A stretch of 64,000 bases of DNA from Ailurus styani (Eukaryota; Chordata; Mammalia; Carnivora; Ailuridae). This document shows positions 54,110-64,000 of this stretch, one piece after another; the stretch's first letter is position 1, and each line of letters starts with the position of its first letter. The DNA lies in contig LNAC01000065.1 of NCBI GenBank assembly GCA_002007465.1, forward strand, positions 2,447,804 to 2,511,803, read 5' to 3'. The notes under the pieces were generated by a model. It did no database searches, had not been told where the DNA came from, and was given only the letters and a program-made list of their open reading frames with translations. A program made the translations under genes and the position numbers.

Positions 54110-54725
54110 AGGTCATCAACAAGTTGAGCATTTACTACACACCAGGCACTGTTCTAGGCACCAATGATAAATGGTGATGAATAGGACAGACAAGGTCTTT
54201 TGGAATTTACCTACTAGTGGGAGGCATCAGACAAAAAAAAAAAAAAATCAAGATCATTTCAGATGGTAAAATGTCCTGAAAAACAACACCGTGGTGAGAT
54301 AGAAAGTGGGTGAGGGGTACTCTTATAGATAGGATAGTCAGAGTGCCTCCCAGTGGTGCTGACCTTTGAGCTGAGGACTGAGTGATAACGTGGAGCTAGC
54401 TATGGGAAGACAGGACCCTGAGTGCTCTGTGCCCAGGGAGCTGCAAGTATGGAAATTTGAGGGGTGAGTGGGTGGGTTGGGGATGACAGGAGTTCGGGGG
54501 TTGGGGACTACACGATGTTGGAAAGGAACAGCCGTTGAGGAAAGCAGTAAGTGTGGCTTGCGGGTAGTGGGGAAAGGAAGCTATGGCTTGAAAGGAGGTT
54601 CAGTAGAATTCGATGGTTTATGCAAGGAGAAGCCCGATGTAGTTTCAGAAGATCGCTCTGGTCACTATGCAGAGAGAATGGAAGAGGAGCAAGGGGAGAA
54701 GCAGGGAAACCAGTTATGAGGTTTT
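54110..54725 (+). repeat. Ancient mammalian interspersed repeat, family not named
   Basis: Begins with 'accaggcactgttctaggca' and 'agacaaggtcttttggaatt', passes 'tgacctttgagctgaggac' and ends 'agaagatcgctctggtcac', 'gagaagcagggaaaccagtt'. The order is that of a long, widespread old repeat. Contains the G4 motif at 54461-54482. Confidence 0.55.
54461..54482 (+). other. G-quadruplex motif
   Basis: Runs GGGG, GGG, GGG, GGGG with loops of 5, 1 and 2 nt within 22 bases. Intergenic. Confidence 0.8.
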
Positions 54726-55689
54726 CGGCTGTGAAGATTGAAGGTTCTCATCAGTAATAAGTATTCAGCATTGCCCCCAGCAAACAGCAGCTCCCTGATA
54801 AATAATTCAGTCTCTCCTCTCATCATTTTCTTGGATCTTGTGATTTCTTTTCCCCCAGCAGAGGCTAAGTATTCACCCTGAGATTAACATCGCTTGGCCT
54901 CCCTTAAACTGACCAGCTAGATCAGGACGTAGCACCCCTGTCGCTCTGGGGCTGGTAGACCAGAAAGTTGTAAGTCTTGAGGACTGCCTAAACATTATTT
55001 CATACATTCTACACCCTGCCCCCCAATCCCCTGGCATGTTGCTTGTCCTGGACTCTCCACAGGGTATTACTAGGCGTTAGAAAAAAGATCTGCATGGTCA
55101 AGTCCATTGGGAAGCCCTGGGCTAATAGGCTTTTTCAGCAATACTTCTCAGAAAGTACTGAGAGTATTTACTCTGTACCCTCAGGCAGGAGACATTATGT
55201 CACATTGCCCCAACTGTTCTGATCTCAGAAGGCTAAAGCTCTGCTGAACAGACTCTGGAAAACACTTTCAAGCTGTGATTGGGCAACTATTTTTCAGTCT
55301 GATGATCTGATTAATGGGTGAGTTAGATGTGTCAGTGTCCTTTGGCACAAACAACAGAGAACATCTCTAGCTAAGTTAAGCCAAAAGGAATTCAGTAGAA
55401 GCCTATGGAATCTCAGAGAATCGACAGTGTAGATGGCAAGCCAGATGTGGGAATCAGCAGGACCCAAGAACTCAGTGGGCGGAGGAAGACAGAATCCAGC
55501 AGGGGGCTATCTGGTCAGGCTCCCCACCCGGAAGACCACAGCTACAGCTTTCTGTAGCTGCTTGGTCCTTCTCTCAGAGCTTTCAATTCCCAGAAGGCAG
55601 CACCAGATGGACCTAGCTTCTCAAGTTATCACCTTGTAGAAAAGAAAACTCTAATGGCGACAAACAATCATTTACTGTAGTTTGCCAAG
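54726..55689. other. Intergenic, nothing recognised
   Basis: No repeat family or gene recognised in this stretch. Confidence 0.45.
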
Positions 55690-55975
55690 ACCCTATTGTT
55701 AGAAACTTGGGTGGGTTTCTACCTTTTTCTAGTCTCAATAATGCCGTGATGAATATCACAAAACGCATGATATCTTTGTTTTCATTCTTTTAAACCAGTT
55801 TTGGATTATTCTCAGATATGAGAATATTGGGTCAAAGAACACAAACATTTTAAAGCTCATGTGTTCCATGTTGCCAACTTTCTTTCCAAAAATATACCAT
55901 TTTAGACCTTCTGTGATGTTGGGGGATGGGTATTTCACCACACCTTTGCCAATATTGGGACTTTGTGACACACTA
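55690..55975 (-). repeat. Old antisense L1 fragment
   Basis: 'gggtttctacctttttctag', 'gagaatattgggtcaaagaa', 'caacacctttgccaatattg'-like text resembles a diverged L1 in antisense. Confidence 0.5.
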
Positions 55976-56490
55976 CTTTAAAAGAAATTCAAAATTGGAT
56001 GAAATTGCTTGCTTCCAGCTGGGGAGATTTCTGGAATCTATAAAACAGAGGGTGATTTTGGCAGGCTGTATGGATGAGTGAGGTAACTAGTCTAGTCATC
56101 TATAGAAATGTGTGGGTCTAAAGCAATCCCACTTGCATCAACCACGCCGAGTGATAGCCATGTCCTCAGATCCACACTAATGTCCTCTGACAGCCAAGGC
56201 AAAGGGCCAAAGACTCCCAATATGAACTGATTATAACTCAGTTTTTAAAAAAATCACATTTCATACTATTTTGGGGTGAGAGATCATATAATAACTTAAA
56301 TGTAAGTTTTTGGGTAACCTTAGCTGTTTTTGAATTTTTATGTGTTATTTTTTTCAGGTTAGTATTTTGTGTGTAAGTGTAGGCGTGTGGTTGTGTGTTG
56401 CAGGGTGAGGATTGGGGTGATAGAGAGGAATATATTTCCGGTGCATTAAAAAATAAAAAATCAAGCCAAGCAATACTGTGTCCTTTTTTT

Positions 56491-56498
56491 TTTTTTTT

Positions 56499-56529
<31 letters not shown>

Positions 56530-56672
56530 GGCATGAGTGTGGGAAGGGGCTGAGGGAGAGGGAGAGAGAGAACATGGAGCTCGATGCGGGGCTCGATCTC
56601 ACAACCCTGAGATCATGACTTGAGCCAAAATCAATAATCGGGTACTTAACTGACTGAGCCACCCAGGTGCCC
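56491..56672 (-). repeat. CAN-SINE with long (GA)n
   Basis: T run, 11+ GA units, 'catggagctcgatgcgggg', 'tgatcatgacttgag'-like centre and the head 'gagccacccaggtgcccc'. Target duplication ctgtgtccttttttt at 56476-56490 and 56673-56687. Confidence 0.94.
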
Positions 56673-56687
56673 CTGTGTCCTTTTTTT

Positions 56688-57767
56688 CTAGACAAGGGAC
56701 CACCCAGACATGTATTTATTTTTCTACTATATCCTGGTATATTTAGGGGCCATCTTCGGCTCCCAAATGACTCTTGAGATGGAATGCTGCCGGGTCTTCC
56801 TGCACTAAGAATTAAATTGGACCTAAAGGTTCTTTTCCTCCAAATCTTATCCTGTGTTTGATTTAAACAGTATCAATATTGAACATGAGATGTGGTAGCA
56901 ATGTAGGAGAGTGGGACGTATCTCCCCTAAACTTCTACCCTCCCCCATCATCATGGGCGATGAGATACCTCCATAAGATGAGAGGACCCAGCACCTTTGG
57001 CGTGGGTTTGCCCCTTTAACAACAAAGGTCAGATTAGGAGTGAACCTCCTTTAAGCCTCCATCCCCGTGCTCAAAGGTCAAGAAGAAGTCCTCATATTAA
57101 ACAGTGATCAGGAGAAAACCACAGGCACCTCTCCTTTCCCTCCTAACAACTTCTCACCATCATTCCTACCATTGTTTTTCTTTAATGCACCAAGACTGAA
57201 TTTATCTGGTTCTTTATCCCAGGTGCTGTCAACTCTCATGAGAAGCCCCAGACTCCCCACCACCTCTAACACTCAATACATGTCAGGCTGAAAATCCCCC
57301 TTTCTGTCTGGGATTCCCAGTCCAACAGAAGCAAAGTTCCCTATGTCCACAACCTCCTTTCTGAATGTTCCTATTGCCTTCTGGTTTCCATTTAGAAAAG
57401 AGGTTGAAGCTCCAGGGCACTTGGCCGCTATTGGACTGTGAATTCTGGAGGACAGCTGGGGAAGGTTTGTGATCTCCATGTATGATCTCATTTGGAAATA
57501 ACATCAGAGATCTTAAGTTTGTGTTCCTATGTGCAGGTGCAGCTCAAAAGTCCTCCTTTTTTGGTAATAGACAGGGAGAGCTCATGGGTAGCCCCATGGG
57601 ACTATGATTTTGAAGAGGTAAAAATCCTAGACAACTCCCAGGGCTCCTTCTGGACACATGCCTTCAAACTGGGCCAGAGCATCATGTCGCCTAAGAGCCG
57701 AGCACATTCTGGACCTAGGGTATTTGTGTTCAAGAGGCTGCCTTCTCTCTTGAAATGGACTATGGGC
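56688..57767. other. Intergenic, nothing recognised
   Basis: Moderate GC; overlapping open frames on both strands (57273-57983) have no recognised product and run into MIR and MER5 sequence. Confidence 0.45.
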
Positions 57768-57850
57768 CGGGGTTCTTCCATGAACTGGCTGTGTGAGCTT
57801 GGGCAAGAAATGCACTGTCCTTGGGCCTCGGTTTCCTTGCGGGTCAAATT
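57768..57850 (+). repeat. MIR core fragment
   Basis: 'catgaactggctgtgtgagc', 'ttgggcaagaaatgcac', 'cctcggtttccttgcgggtc'. Confidence 0.75.
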
Positions 57851-57874
57851 ACCGTTTCCTAGACACTTATCCTC

Positions 57875-57978
57875 AGACCAGCTACATCAGAATCGCACGG
57901 GGGCTCTCAGAACTCAGAGTCCGGTTCCTGTATCTGAGATCCTGGTTCGGCAGGTCTGGGGTAGGGCCTCACACCTAA
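57875..57978 (+). repeat. MER5-type fossil
   Basis: 'cagaccagctacatcagaat', 'cgcacgggggctctcagaa' and 'caggtctggggtagggcctc' fit a MER5-like hAT remnant. Confidence 0.6.
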
Positions 57979-57984
57979 AATAGA

Positions 57985-58900
57985 TGTCTTTACCTTTAAT
58001 TATGGAAAATTCAAACATATGCAAAAGTAGAGAAAGTAGTATAATGAACCAGCTTCAACAATTATCCTTTAGTTACTTGTATGTATTTTAGTATGTTTCT
58101 CTCCAAGATACAGACCTTAAAATATTCACAATACCATTGTATACCAGAAAAAAATGAACAGTAGTCCCTTAATATCGACGTTCAAAAATCCACAATTGTC
58201 TGACAAAATGTGTTTTTTTTTCAGTTTGCTTGAGTTGAGATCTGAATAAGGATCATGCATTATGATTGGTTAATATATTTCTCAAGTAACTTTTAATCCA
58301 TTGGCATTCCTTAATTTAATTTTGTCCCCTTTAAATCTATTGTTGAAGAAACTGCATTGTTTGTCCTAAGGACTTTCCCATAGTCTGGATTTTCCTGATT
58401 TATCCCCCACCTCCTATGTTTATTTTCTAGAAAATAGTAATTTGACTTAGAGGTCTGATCTGAGTTATGTTCAAAAATTTTGGCAAGAATACTTCATAAG
58501 AGGTGGTGTGTATTTTCACCAGGGTCACATGATGACTGGTTGTGTCTCTTTCTGAAACATCTGCAGCTATTGGTGGTCATTGCCTGTGTCCATTAATACA
58601 TTATGGTTGCAAATGATTACCTCCTAAATTTATCATTCCTTTTTCACTTTTTACCTGGAATAATACAGAGAAACTTCCTCTCATCTACTATTTACTTATT
58701 TCTCAGTACAGTTCAAAAGGAAATATAGCCTAAATTCTTTCCCTTTACTTCTAATTTTCAAAGTCGTTCTGATGCTGAGATATCACCACTGTCCTCCAAA
58801 AAGACCACTGAAGTTTTATTATTTTTAGCATCATTCTAACATCACGGGTTTTAATGTATTTGATGTGCTTTGGTCCATTGCAATTCTTATTCTTAGGATT
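57985..58900 (-). repeat. Old antisense L1 3' region
   Basis: 'attcaaacatatgcaaaagt', 'gtagtataatgaaccagctt', 'caatatgattggttaatat'-like and 'aatccacaattgtctgacaa' match an old L1 3' end. Continues weakly to about 58900. Confidence 0.7.
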
Positions 58901-59084
58901 CCTGTCTTTGTCCAGTGGGAGCTTCTTCAAGTTGTCTCTTGAGTTCTTTTGACACATGACAAAGGTCTTTTAGAGCTTCCTTGTTTTTGGAAATGGCAAG
59001 TTCTTCAGGCTCATCTTGTCCACGAGTTACTCCAGACTTAAAATATTTCTCAAGCTTTAGCGGAAGATGCATTGTTAAAAGAAT

Positions 59085-59130
59085 CCTCACTTAATTCTGA
59101 TGTGCAGCCGAGTTTGGGAGCCACTGGGTT
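59085..59130 (+). repeat. MER5-type terminal fragment
   Basis: 'ttctgatgtgcagccgagtt' then 'tgggagccactgg', the end of a MER5A-like element. Confidence 0.6.
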
Positions 59131-59269
59131 GAATTTGAGGTTCCTTCCAATTGCAAAATTCTGGTTTATTTTCCTTTTGCCAATTAAAGTAGCGGAAATA
59201 TATTTGAAATGACTTTTAAATGTTTATATGAAATAAAAATATATCTCAGTAAGCGATATTCTTTTCCTT

Positions 59270-59760
59270 TACTCTCTGCACTTTAAGTTGGTACAATTTT
59301 TAAAAATGCAGTTGATCAAATCTATCACCCCTTAAACATTTTTATATACTTTGACCCAGAAATCCTACTTTTAGAAACCTGGTCTAAGGAAATAATTTTA
59401 AAAATGGAAAAATGCATGCATCAAAGCTTTATTTGCAAACTGTAAAAAGTTAGACATGGCTCAAGCATCCAAAAATAGGACAGTAGTTAGGTCGATTGCA
59501 GAGAATTTAATGGAAGGGATATCATGAGGCTGTTAAATGATGCCTAGGAGGACCATGCAGCCAGATGCAACATTGTACTTATGACATTATGTTAAAATAC
59601 GCACATGAAAATGTTCAAAATGGAATATACCAAAATGATAGCAGTTGGTTAGTAGCCTAATGGGTGATTTCTCTCTATCCACCCCTCTTCCAATTTTTTG
59701 CCCCCAAATGAATTAAACACGTATTTGAAAATTCTACAAGTCTGTGATGTTACATGATTA
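59270..59760 (+). repeat. Old L1 fragment, sense
   Basis: 'tactttgacccagaaatcct', 'ggtctaaggaaataatttta', 'caagcatccaaaaatagga' and 'gaccatgcagccagatgcaa' are L1 3'-region landmarks in sense orientation, opposite to the neighbouring L1 pieces. Confidence 0.75.
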
Positions 59761-60470
59761 ACTGACTTGCATTCCCTTGTCATTGAGAAACAACAGGGCT
59801 TAGGGAGGAGGGGCAAGAGAGCCTAAGGCAGAGCCCAGAGTTTGGGGCATGATCTGGGGAGTAATGGAGGTGGTATATGCAGCAGGCTGAGAAGGGCCGG
59901 GGTGGAGAGGGGTGGTGACCGTGGACGCAACTTTGCCCCTGCTTCAGTCTTACCCGAACTTTGTCTCCATGAGGCTCACAAAGAGCTCACCTGTAAGGAT
60001 GAGGGCTCTTTAAAAAGTCCTTAGTCTCCTTGTTGGACATCTCTGGCATTTGCTCAATGGGAGTATGTGGAGTTTCCACACCAAGGAGTTCAAAGACTGT
60101 GGCTCAATGGCAAGGACAATTGTCCAGCCCGGCATGCTGAGGAATTTGGTTTCAGTATATTCAAGTCACCAAGGGTATGTCAGTGAGAATTTGTTTGGAG
60201 CTTGCTCTTTTCGTGATCTGACCTTAGAACGAGCTCCTTTGGGTTGTATTTACGAGGTATGTGAGGCCCATTTTCTCATCCCCCAGCACCCCCAACACCT
60301 GGAAGGCCTTGTCCTGGCTTTCTCTCTCATGAAAGGAGTGGTGCCTGAGGGGAAGCTGAGGCTGAGGAAGGGGATAAGCCCCACCTACCCAGGCCTCTTT
60401 CAGCCACATCTCTTGACAGCTACTCACAGGCACTTGTCAGTGTTTCCCCCCATGGGAGAGAGGACCTTGT
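59761..60470. other. Intergenic, nothing recognised
   Basis: Moderate GC; the 140-codon frame at 60050-60472 has no motif I recognise. Confidence 0.45.
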
Positions 60471-60474
60471 GAAG

Positions 60475-60660
60475 GGTAAGATGGAAAGGCAGATAGGAGC
60501 CACATTACAGAGGACGTGGAATGCTGGGCTGACATTTGGATTTTCTCCTGTAGGAACTACTGGGGTTTTGAGCAAGAGAGTGATACAATCTGACCTGAAA
60601 TTTAGGAGAACCACTCTGGCAGCTGTGTAGGAAAGAGGGTGGCATGAGGTGAAGTCAGTG
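60475..60660 (+). repeat. Second copy of the unnamed ancient repeat
   Basis: 'ggttttgagcaagagagtga', 'tacaatctgacctgaaattt', 'aaccactctggcagctgtgt' parallels the 3' half of 54110-54725 ('agatcgctctggtcac'). Confidence 0.5.
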
Positions 60661-60881
60661 GGAGAGCAGCCAAAACCACTCAGGTGGTTTTCAACCAGTC
60701 AGGTGAAGAAAGGCCACAGGAGCTTGAAGAGAGGTGGTGGCCATATATACTTAGAAATTATGAAAGAAATAATAAAACATTTTAAAATTTAAAGTATATG
60801 TGCTATAAAGTGAAAATTCCTGGTGGTAATGGCTAACAATTCCTTGTTTAGATCACCTGAATGTTTTCCTATTCATGCACC

Positions 60882-60882
<1 letters not shown>

Positions 60883-60926
<44 letters not shown>

Positions 60927-60942
60927 ACGCACACACACACAC
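60883..60942. repeat. (AC)n microsatellite, 60 bp alternating
   Basis: Unbroken purine-pyrimidine alternation with an acgtgcacgc variant unit near the end. Confidence 0.96.
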
Positions 60943-60949
60943 TTTCAAC

Positions 60950-61210
60950 TTGCTTTTTATACTTGCTCTATCCTGAATATATTTCCTTGTCATTACCTGC
61001 AAATATTCTTTATTCATTAACTATCATTGGTAGACATTTAAGTTGTTTCCATTTTTTTCTTATTACAAGCACCATATCAGTGAACATCCTTTGAGCACTG
61101 AGAGAGCACTTCAAAGAATCTATCCACTGAAACACAAATTCCTTGGACTGGAATTGCTGTATTACAGAGTAGGAGTATTTCATAATTTTGATAGATATTT
61201 AAAGCTCCCC
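60950..61210 (-). repeat. Old antisense L1 fragment
   Basis: 'ggtagacatttaagttgttt', 'ttattacaagcaccatatca', 'gtgaacatcctttgagcac' and 'ggactggaattgctgtatta' match an old L1; a CAN-SINE interrupts it at 61215. Confidence 0.75.
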
Positions 61211-61214
61211 CCAA

Positions 61215-61377
61215 GGGCGCCTGGGTGGCTCAGTCATTAAGCGTCTGACTTTGGCTCAGGTCATGATCCCGTGGTCCTGGGATCCAGCCCTGCAACAGGC
61301 TCCCTGCTCGCCCACTCCCCCTGGTTGTGTTCCCTCTCTTGCTATGTCTCTCCCTGTCAAATAAATATTAAAAAAAT
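61215..61377 (+). repeat. CAN-SINE, sense
   Basis: 'gggcgcctgggtggctcagt', 'gactttggctcaggtcatga' and the end 'tcaaataaatattaaaaaaa'. Slightly shortened centre. Confidence 0.94.
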
Positions 61378-61614
61378 TTCCCTCCAAGTATATACCAACA
61401 CCCTGTTTTGGGGGGACAGAAGCTGTGCCGTGAAGGAGGTGGGGTGTGGTGCAGAGGGAGGTGGATTCTTACATGAAGACATGAGGGGAGCAGGCGGATG
61501 GAGTGAGAAGGAGTCCTACATCTCTGCTCTGAAATGTGGGGTCCCGGAGACCAAGCCCTGGGGAAAAAGCCACATGCTGAATTTCATGCTCTCCTGTCAG
61601 TGTATTGGAATTCT

Positions 61615-61803
61615 CTTAATTTACTTATTTATTTATAGAACATGTGAGTGGGGGCAGGGGCTGAGGGAGAGAAAGAGACCATGCCAGGCAGACTCCACAC
61701 TCAGTGCGGAGCCTCATGTGGGGCTCCATCTCCCAACCCTGAGATTGTGACCTGAGCCGAAATCAAGAGTCCAACGCTTCACTGACTGAGCCCCCCAGGC
61801 CCC
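61615..61803 (-). repeat. CAN-SINE
   Basis: 'acttatttatttatagaaca', 'gagcctcatgtggggctcca' and the head 'gactgagccccccaggcccc'. 17-bp target duplications (cagtgtattg...) at 61598-61614 and 61804-61820, one mismatch. Confidence 0.92.
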
Positions 61804-62139
61804 CAGTGTATTGAAATTCTTAATAATTTTTCAGTATGGGGCCCCAGATTTTCATTTTCCATTTGGCCACACAAATTATGTAGCTTGTTCCAGCAGGGTT
61901 GGGGAGCTAGGGGCAAAGCCAGAAGCCTTGTGGCGAGGGAGTTGCTGCGTGGGTAGCCCTTGGCCCTGAGATCAAAGGCAATGGGCCTGGGGCTGGTCCA
62001 GGGAGTCTGGATTTCGGAGGAGAGGTGTCACAGTGAGAACCAGAGGCCTGAAGAACAGCTGGATTGGGACAGCCACGAGAGGTCGTGTTCCCTGGCTCCC
62101 TTAGTGTCCTAAAGCAGGGACCCGTCTTGGAACTCCAGT

Positions 62140-62335
62140 GATCCTAGAGTGTGGTCCCCAGGCCAGCAGAAGCAGCAGCAGGAGCAGCCCTGGGAACTGG
62201 TTAGAAATGCAGATTCCTAGGCCCCACTGCACATCAGCAGCGCCCGAGATTCTGGTGAAGCCCAGCCGCCAGCTAGCTTTCAACTAGCCCTCCGGGGGAT
62301 TCCGATACATGCACAAGTCTGAGAACCGCTGTCTA
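62140..62335 (+). repeat. MER5-type (hAT-Charlie) fossil
   Basis: 'gagtgtggtccccaggccag', 'gggaactggttagaaatgca', 'cctaggccccactgcacatc' and 'gcacaagtctgagaaccgct' follow the element from end to end. Confidence 0.8.
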
Positions 62336-63000
62336 AACCAACTCTGAACCCACAGGAGACTTGTCAGAGTTGGTTTCCAGAAACGTGTACACCTTCTTGG
62401 CCTCTCGAGGGCGGAAATGAACCCTAGAGAGGAGATTCAGGAGCCTGACATTTTCCTTGCTCAGGCTGGGGCTTCTCGCCCCTGTTTCAGGCTGCAGGAT
62501 AAGCTTGGGACCATTACAACTCTCTTCGGGGTATTCACTTGTGATTTCTCCCCCTCCATCGTGAACGTAATCTGTTGGGCTAATAAAATGTCACGTGGGC
62601 CTCACTTCTGTGGTCCCCTGGTGGGCACAACATATAGTCTATGCTAAGTCCTCCCCATGGTGGGGGGTAAAGGAAAGCTCGGCAAAGATAAGTATCCTTG
62701 AAGACGTGCTAATGATGTGAGTTGCGGTTTGAAGAAGCTAAAAACCACAATAGCAAATGCTTTATGATCGTATTTCAGACTCCTGGAAGTTACCCATATC
62801 TAAGGTAAATATCTCTGTCAGGAAAGGGTCCTCTTGGGAGGCACAGAATATGAGACTATTAGAATTGGAAAGGGCAGCTCGAGATGGTAATAAAGTTGGG
62901 TCTCATCTAGGAATAATATTGAAAAACGCTAACACAAACTGCTTAAACACCCTGAAGAGCGGGCTCCTGTGCAGGGGCTGGAAGAAGGAGCGGTGGGTCT
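62336..63000. other. Intergenic, nothing recognised
   Basis: GC rises towards the CpG-rich block that follows; no gene seen. Confidence 0.45.
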
Positions 63001-63800
63001 ACTGTGAGGGGTGGGATTACGGGGGCATGTCGGGCACGGTGGTTGAGCCCAGGCCCGCCCCACCGCCTTCCACCTCCCCGCCAGCTAGGCTACTAAGGGC
63101 CGAAGCCCCTCGGGCTTGCAGGGGGCTGCAAACACTTGGGAACCGTGCGAAGGAAATGCCCGTCTCTGATTGAGTGGAAGCCTTTCGTGGCGCCCGGAGC
63201 GAGGGGCACGGCAGCCTGAAGGCCGACCTGGGGCCTGAACGGAACCCCGCCTGTCCGGTCCCTTCCGTGCTGCAGGGGGGGCTCAGCACTGGTGCTCTGC
63301 GAGCTGCTCTGTATGTTGGGCACGGCCTCCAGGCGCGTGCAAGGGCGAACCCCTCAGCTTCCGCGGCGGGACAGCTGTCATCCTCTCCGGCCCTCCGGAC
63401 CCTGCAGGAGGCACCTGGTTCCACGAAGACAGCGGAAGGCCCGCGGGTCTCCCTTCTGCGCGCCTGCCGAGACGTGCCGAGGGCGGCCTGGTGACAGACC
63501 GATTCGCAGGATTTTCTCTAAGCGGCAGGTGTGAAAAGAAGATGGGTTCAGGGTATCATAACTGATGAAAAGGCTCAACGGAATAGAATTGATTTTCCAA
63601 GTCCTTGGCACCGGCGGGAAAATGTTAACTCGTCCCGGGCGCTTGTTCTGGTCTGATGGCCCCGAGTCCCCTGTTCCGGTGACAGCCCGGGGTCTGAGTC
63701 TCGCTCGTCTTCTCCAGCATGTTCCCTCCGAGCGGGGACATGATGCTGTGCGGTGGACTGGAGAACAAGAGGGCGTGATATTCTCTAAAGCTGTGGGCAC
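63001..63800. promoter_or_regulatory. CpG island without identified gene
   Basis: By hand count about 44 CpG dinucleotides in 63001-63540, and about 17 more to 63800, far above the CpG-poor flank. Open frames on both strands here (for example 63378-63863 minus) are what GC-rich DNA gives by chance. It may be a promoter or enhancer for an unannotated transcript or for the next gene to the right; in human the neighbour on that side is, as I recall, CHST2. Confidence 0.65.
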
Positions 63801-64000
63801 GCCGACCTTGCAGGATTTAAAAGAAAATCTTAATGACGGAATGTTTCCCCAGACACGTTGCATTCAATATTCTTTTTTCTTTGCTCCTGGAAATGATTTT
63901 TCCTTCCAGGAATGGGCCCTGGTTGTGCAGGGTTTCCTTGTGCTTGCTGCTTTTTGTCCTTCTGGCCTCATTCTTTGTGACATGATGACCATGTCCCTAG
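63801..64000. other. Right edge, nothing recognised
   Basis: T-rich and moderate GC; no feature seen. Confidence 0.5.

Noticed and set aside
57492..57983. 163-codon open frame
   Set aside because: Its second half is translated MIR and MER5 sequence, and opposing open frames overlap it, so chance is more likely.
60050..60472. 140-codon open frame
   Set aside because: No family motif and no supporting signals; nearby sequence is old repeat.
61271..61750. 159-codon open frame
   Set aside because: It runs through one CAN-SINE and into another, so it is repeat-derived.
63378..63863. 161-codon antisense frame and several overlapping frames in the CpG-rich block
   Set aside because: High GC lowers stop-codon frequency; frames overlap on both strands and show no domain.

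Overview
The window is vertebrate nuclear DNA: a large intron-containing gene with GT-AG splice sites, AT-rich introns, MIR/L2/MER5-type fossils and many tRNA-derived carnivore SINEs (CAN-SINEs, recognisable by the 'gcctgggtgg' head and the GA-rich tail). The young near-consensus SINEs with 'acaagtaggcagagaggcag'-like tails suggest a caniform carnivore, probably a mustelid or close relative; the species call is inference.

Positions 1 to about 49,650 hold one gene on the + strand, U2SURP (SR140), encoding the U2 snRNP-associated SURP-domain protein. I recognise it from its protein sequence. Twenty-seven coding exons were placed between 3507 and 45365. They join without a frameshift into 1014 codons plus a TGA stop. 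The human protein as I remember it has 1029 residues, so only the first 15 codons (exon 1) and the promoter lie left of the window. Domain order is an N-terminal Ser/Lys-rich region, an RRM (exons 10-12), a SURP domain (exons 13-15), a CID (exons 16-20), an acidic LDG-P repeat segment (exon 21), acidic stretches, a Lys/Glu-rich coiled region and a C-terminal RS domain. The 3' UTR appears to be about 4.3 kb long with several polyadenylation signals, and I see no interspersed repeat in it.

The introns carry antisense L1 fragments, CAN-SINEs, MIR, L2 and a hAT-type fossil. Unusual local features are a 74-nt GC-AG intron, an L1 insertion whose target-site duplication copies a splice donor, a 36-nt symmetric mini-exon between two very short introns, NAGNAG acceptors, a four-run G-quadruplex motif and a 36-bp tandem duplication in the 3' UTR, and a repeat-free intron 13 with a candidate alternative last exon.

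From about 49,650 to 62,900 is intergenic sequence made largely of old L1, MIR, MER5 and SINE copies, with no gene I can support. The last kilobase (63,001-63,800) is CpG-rich and looks like a CpG island without an identifiable gene. I found no prokaryotic-type system, CRISPR array, intact mobile element or convincing second protein-coding gene.
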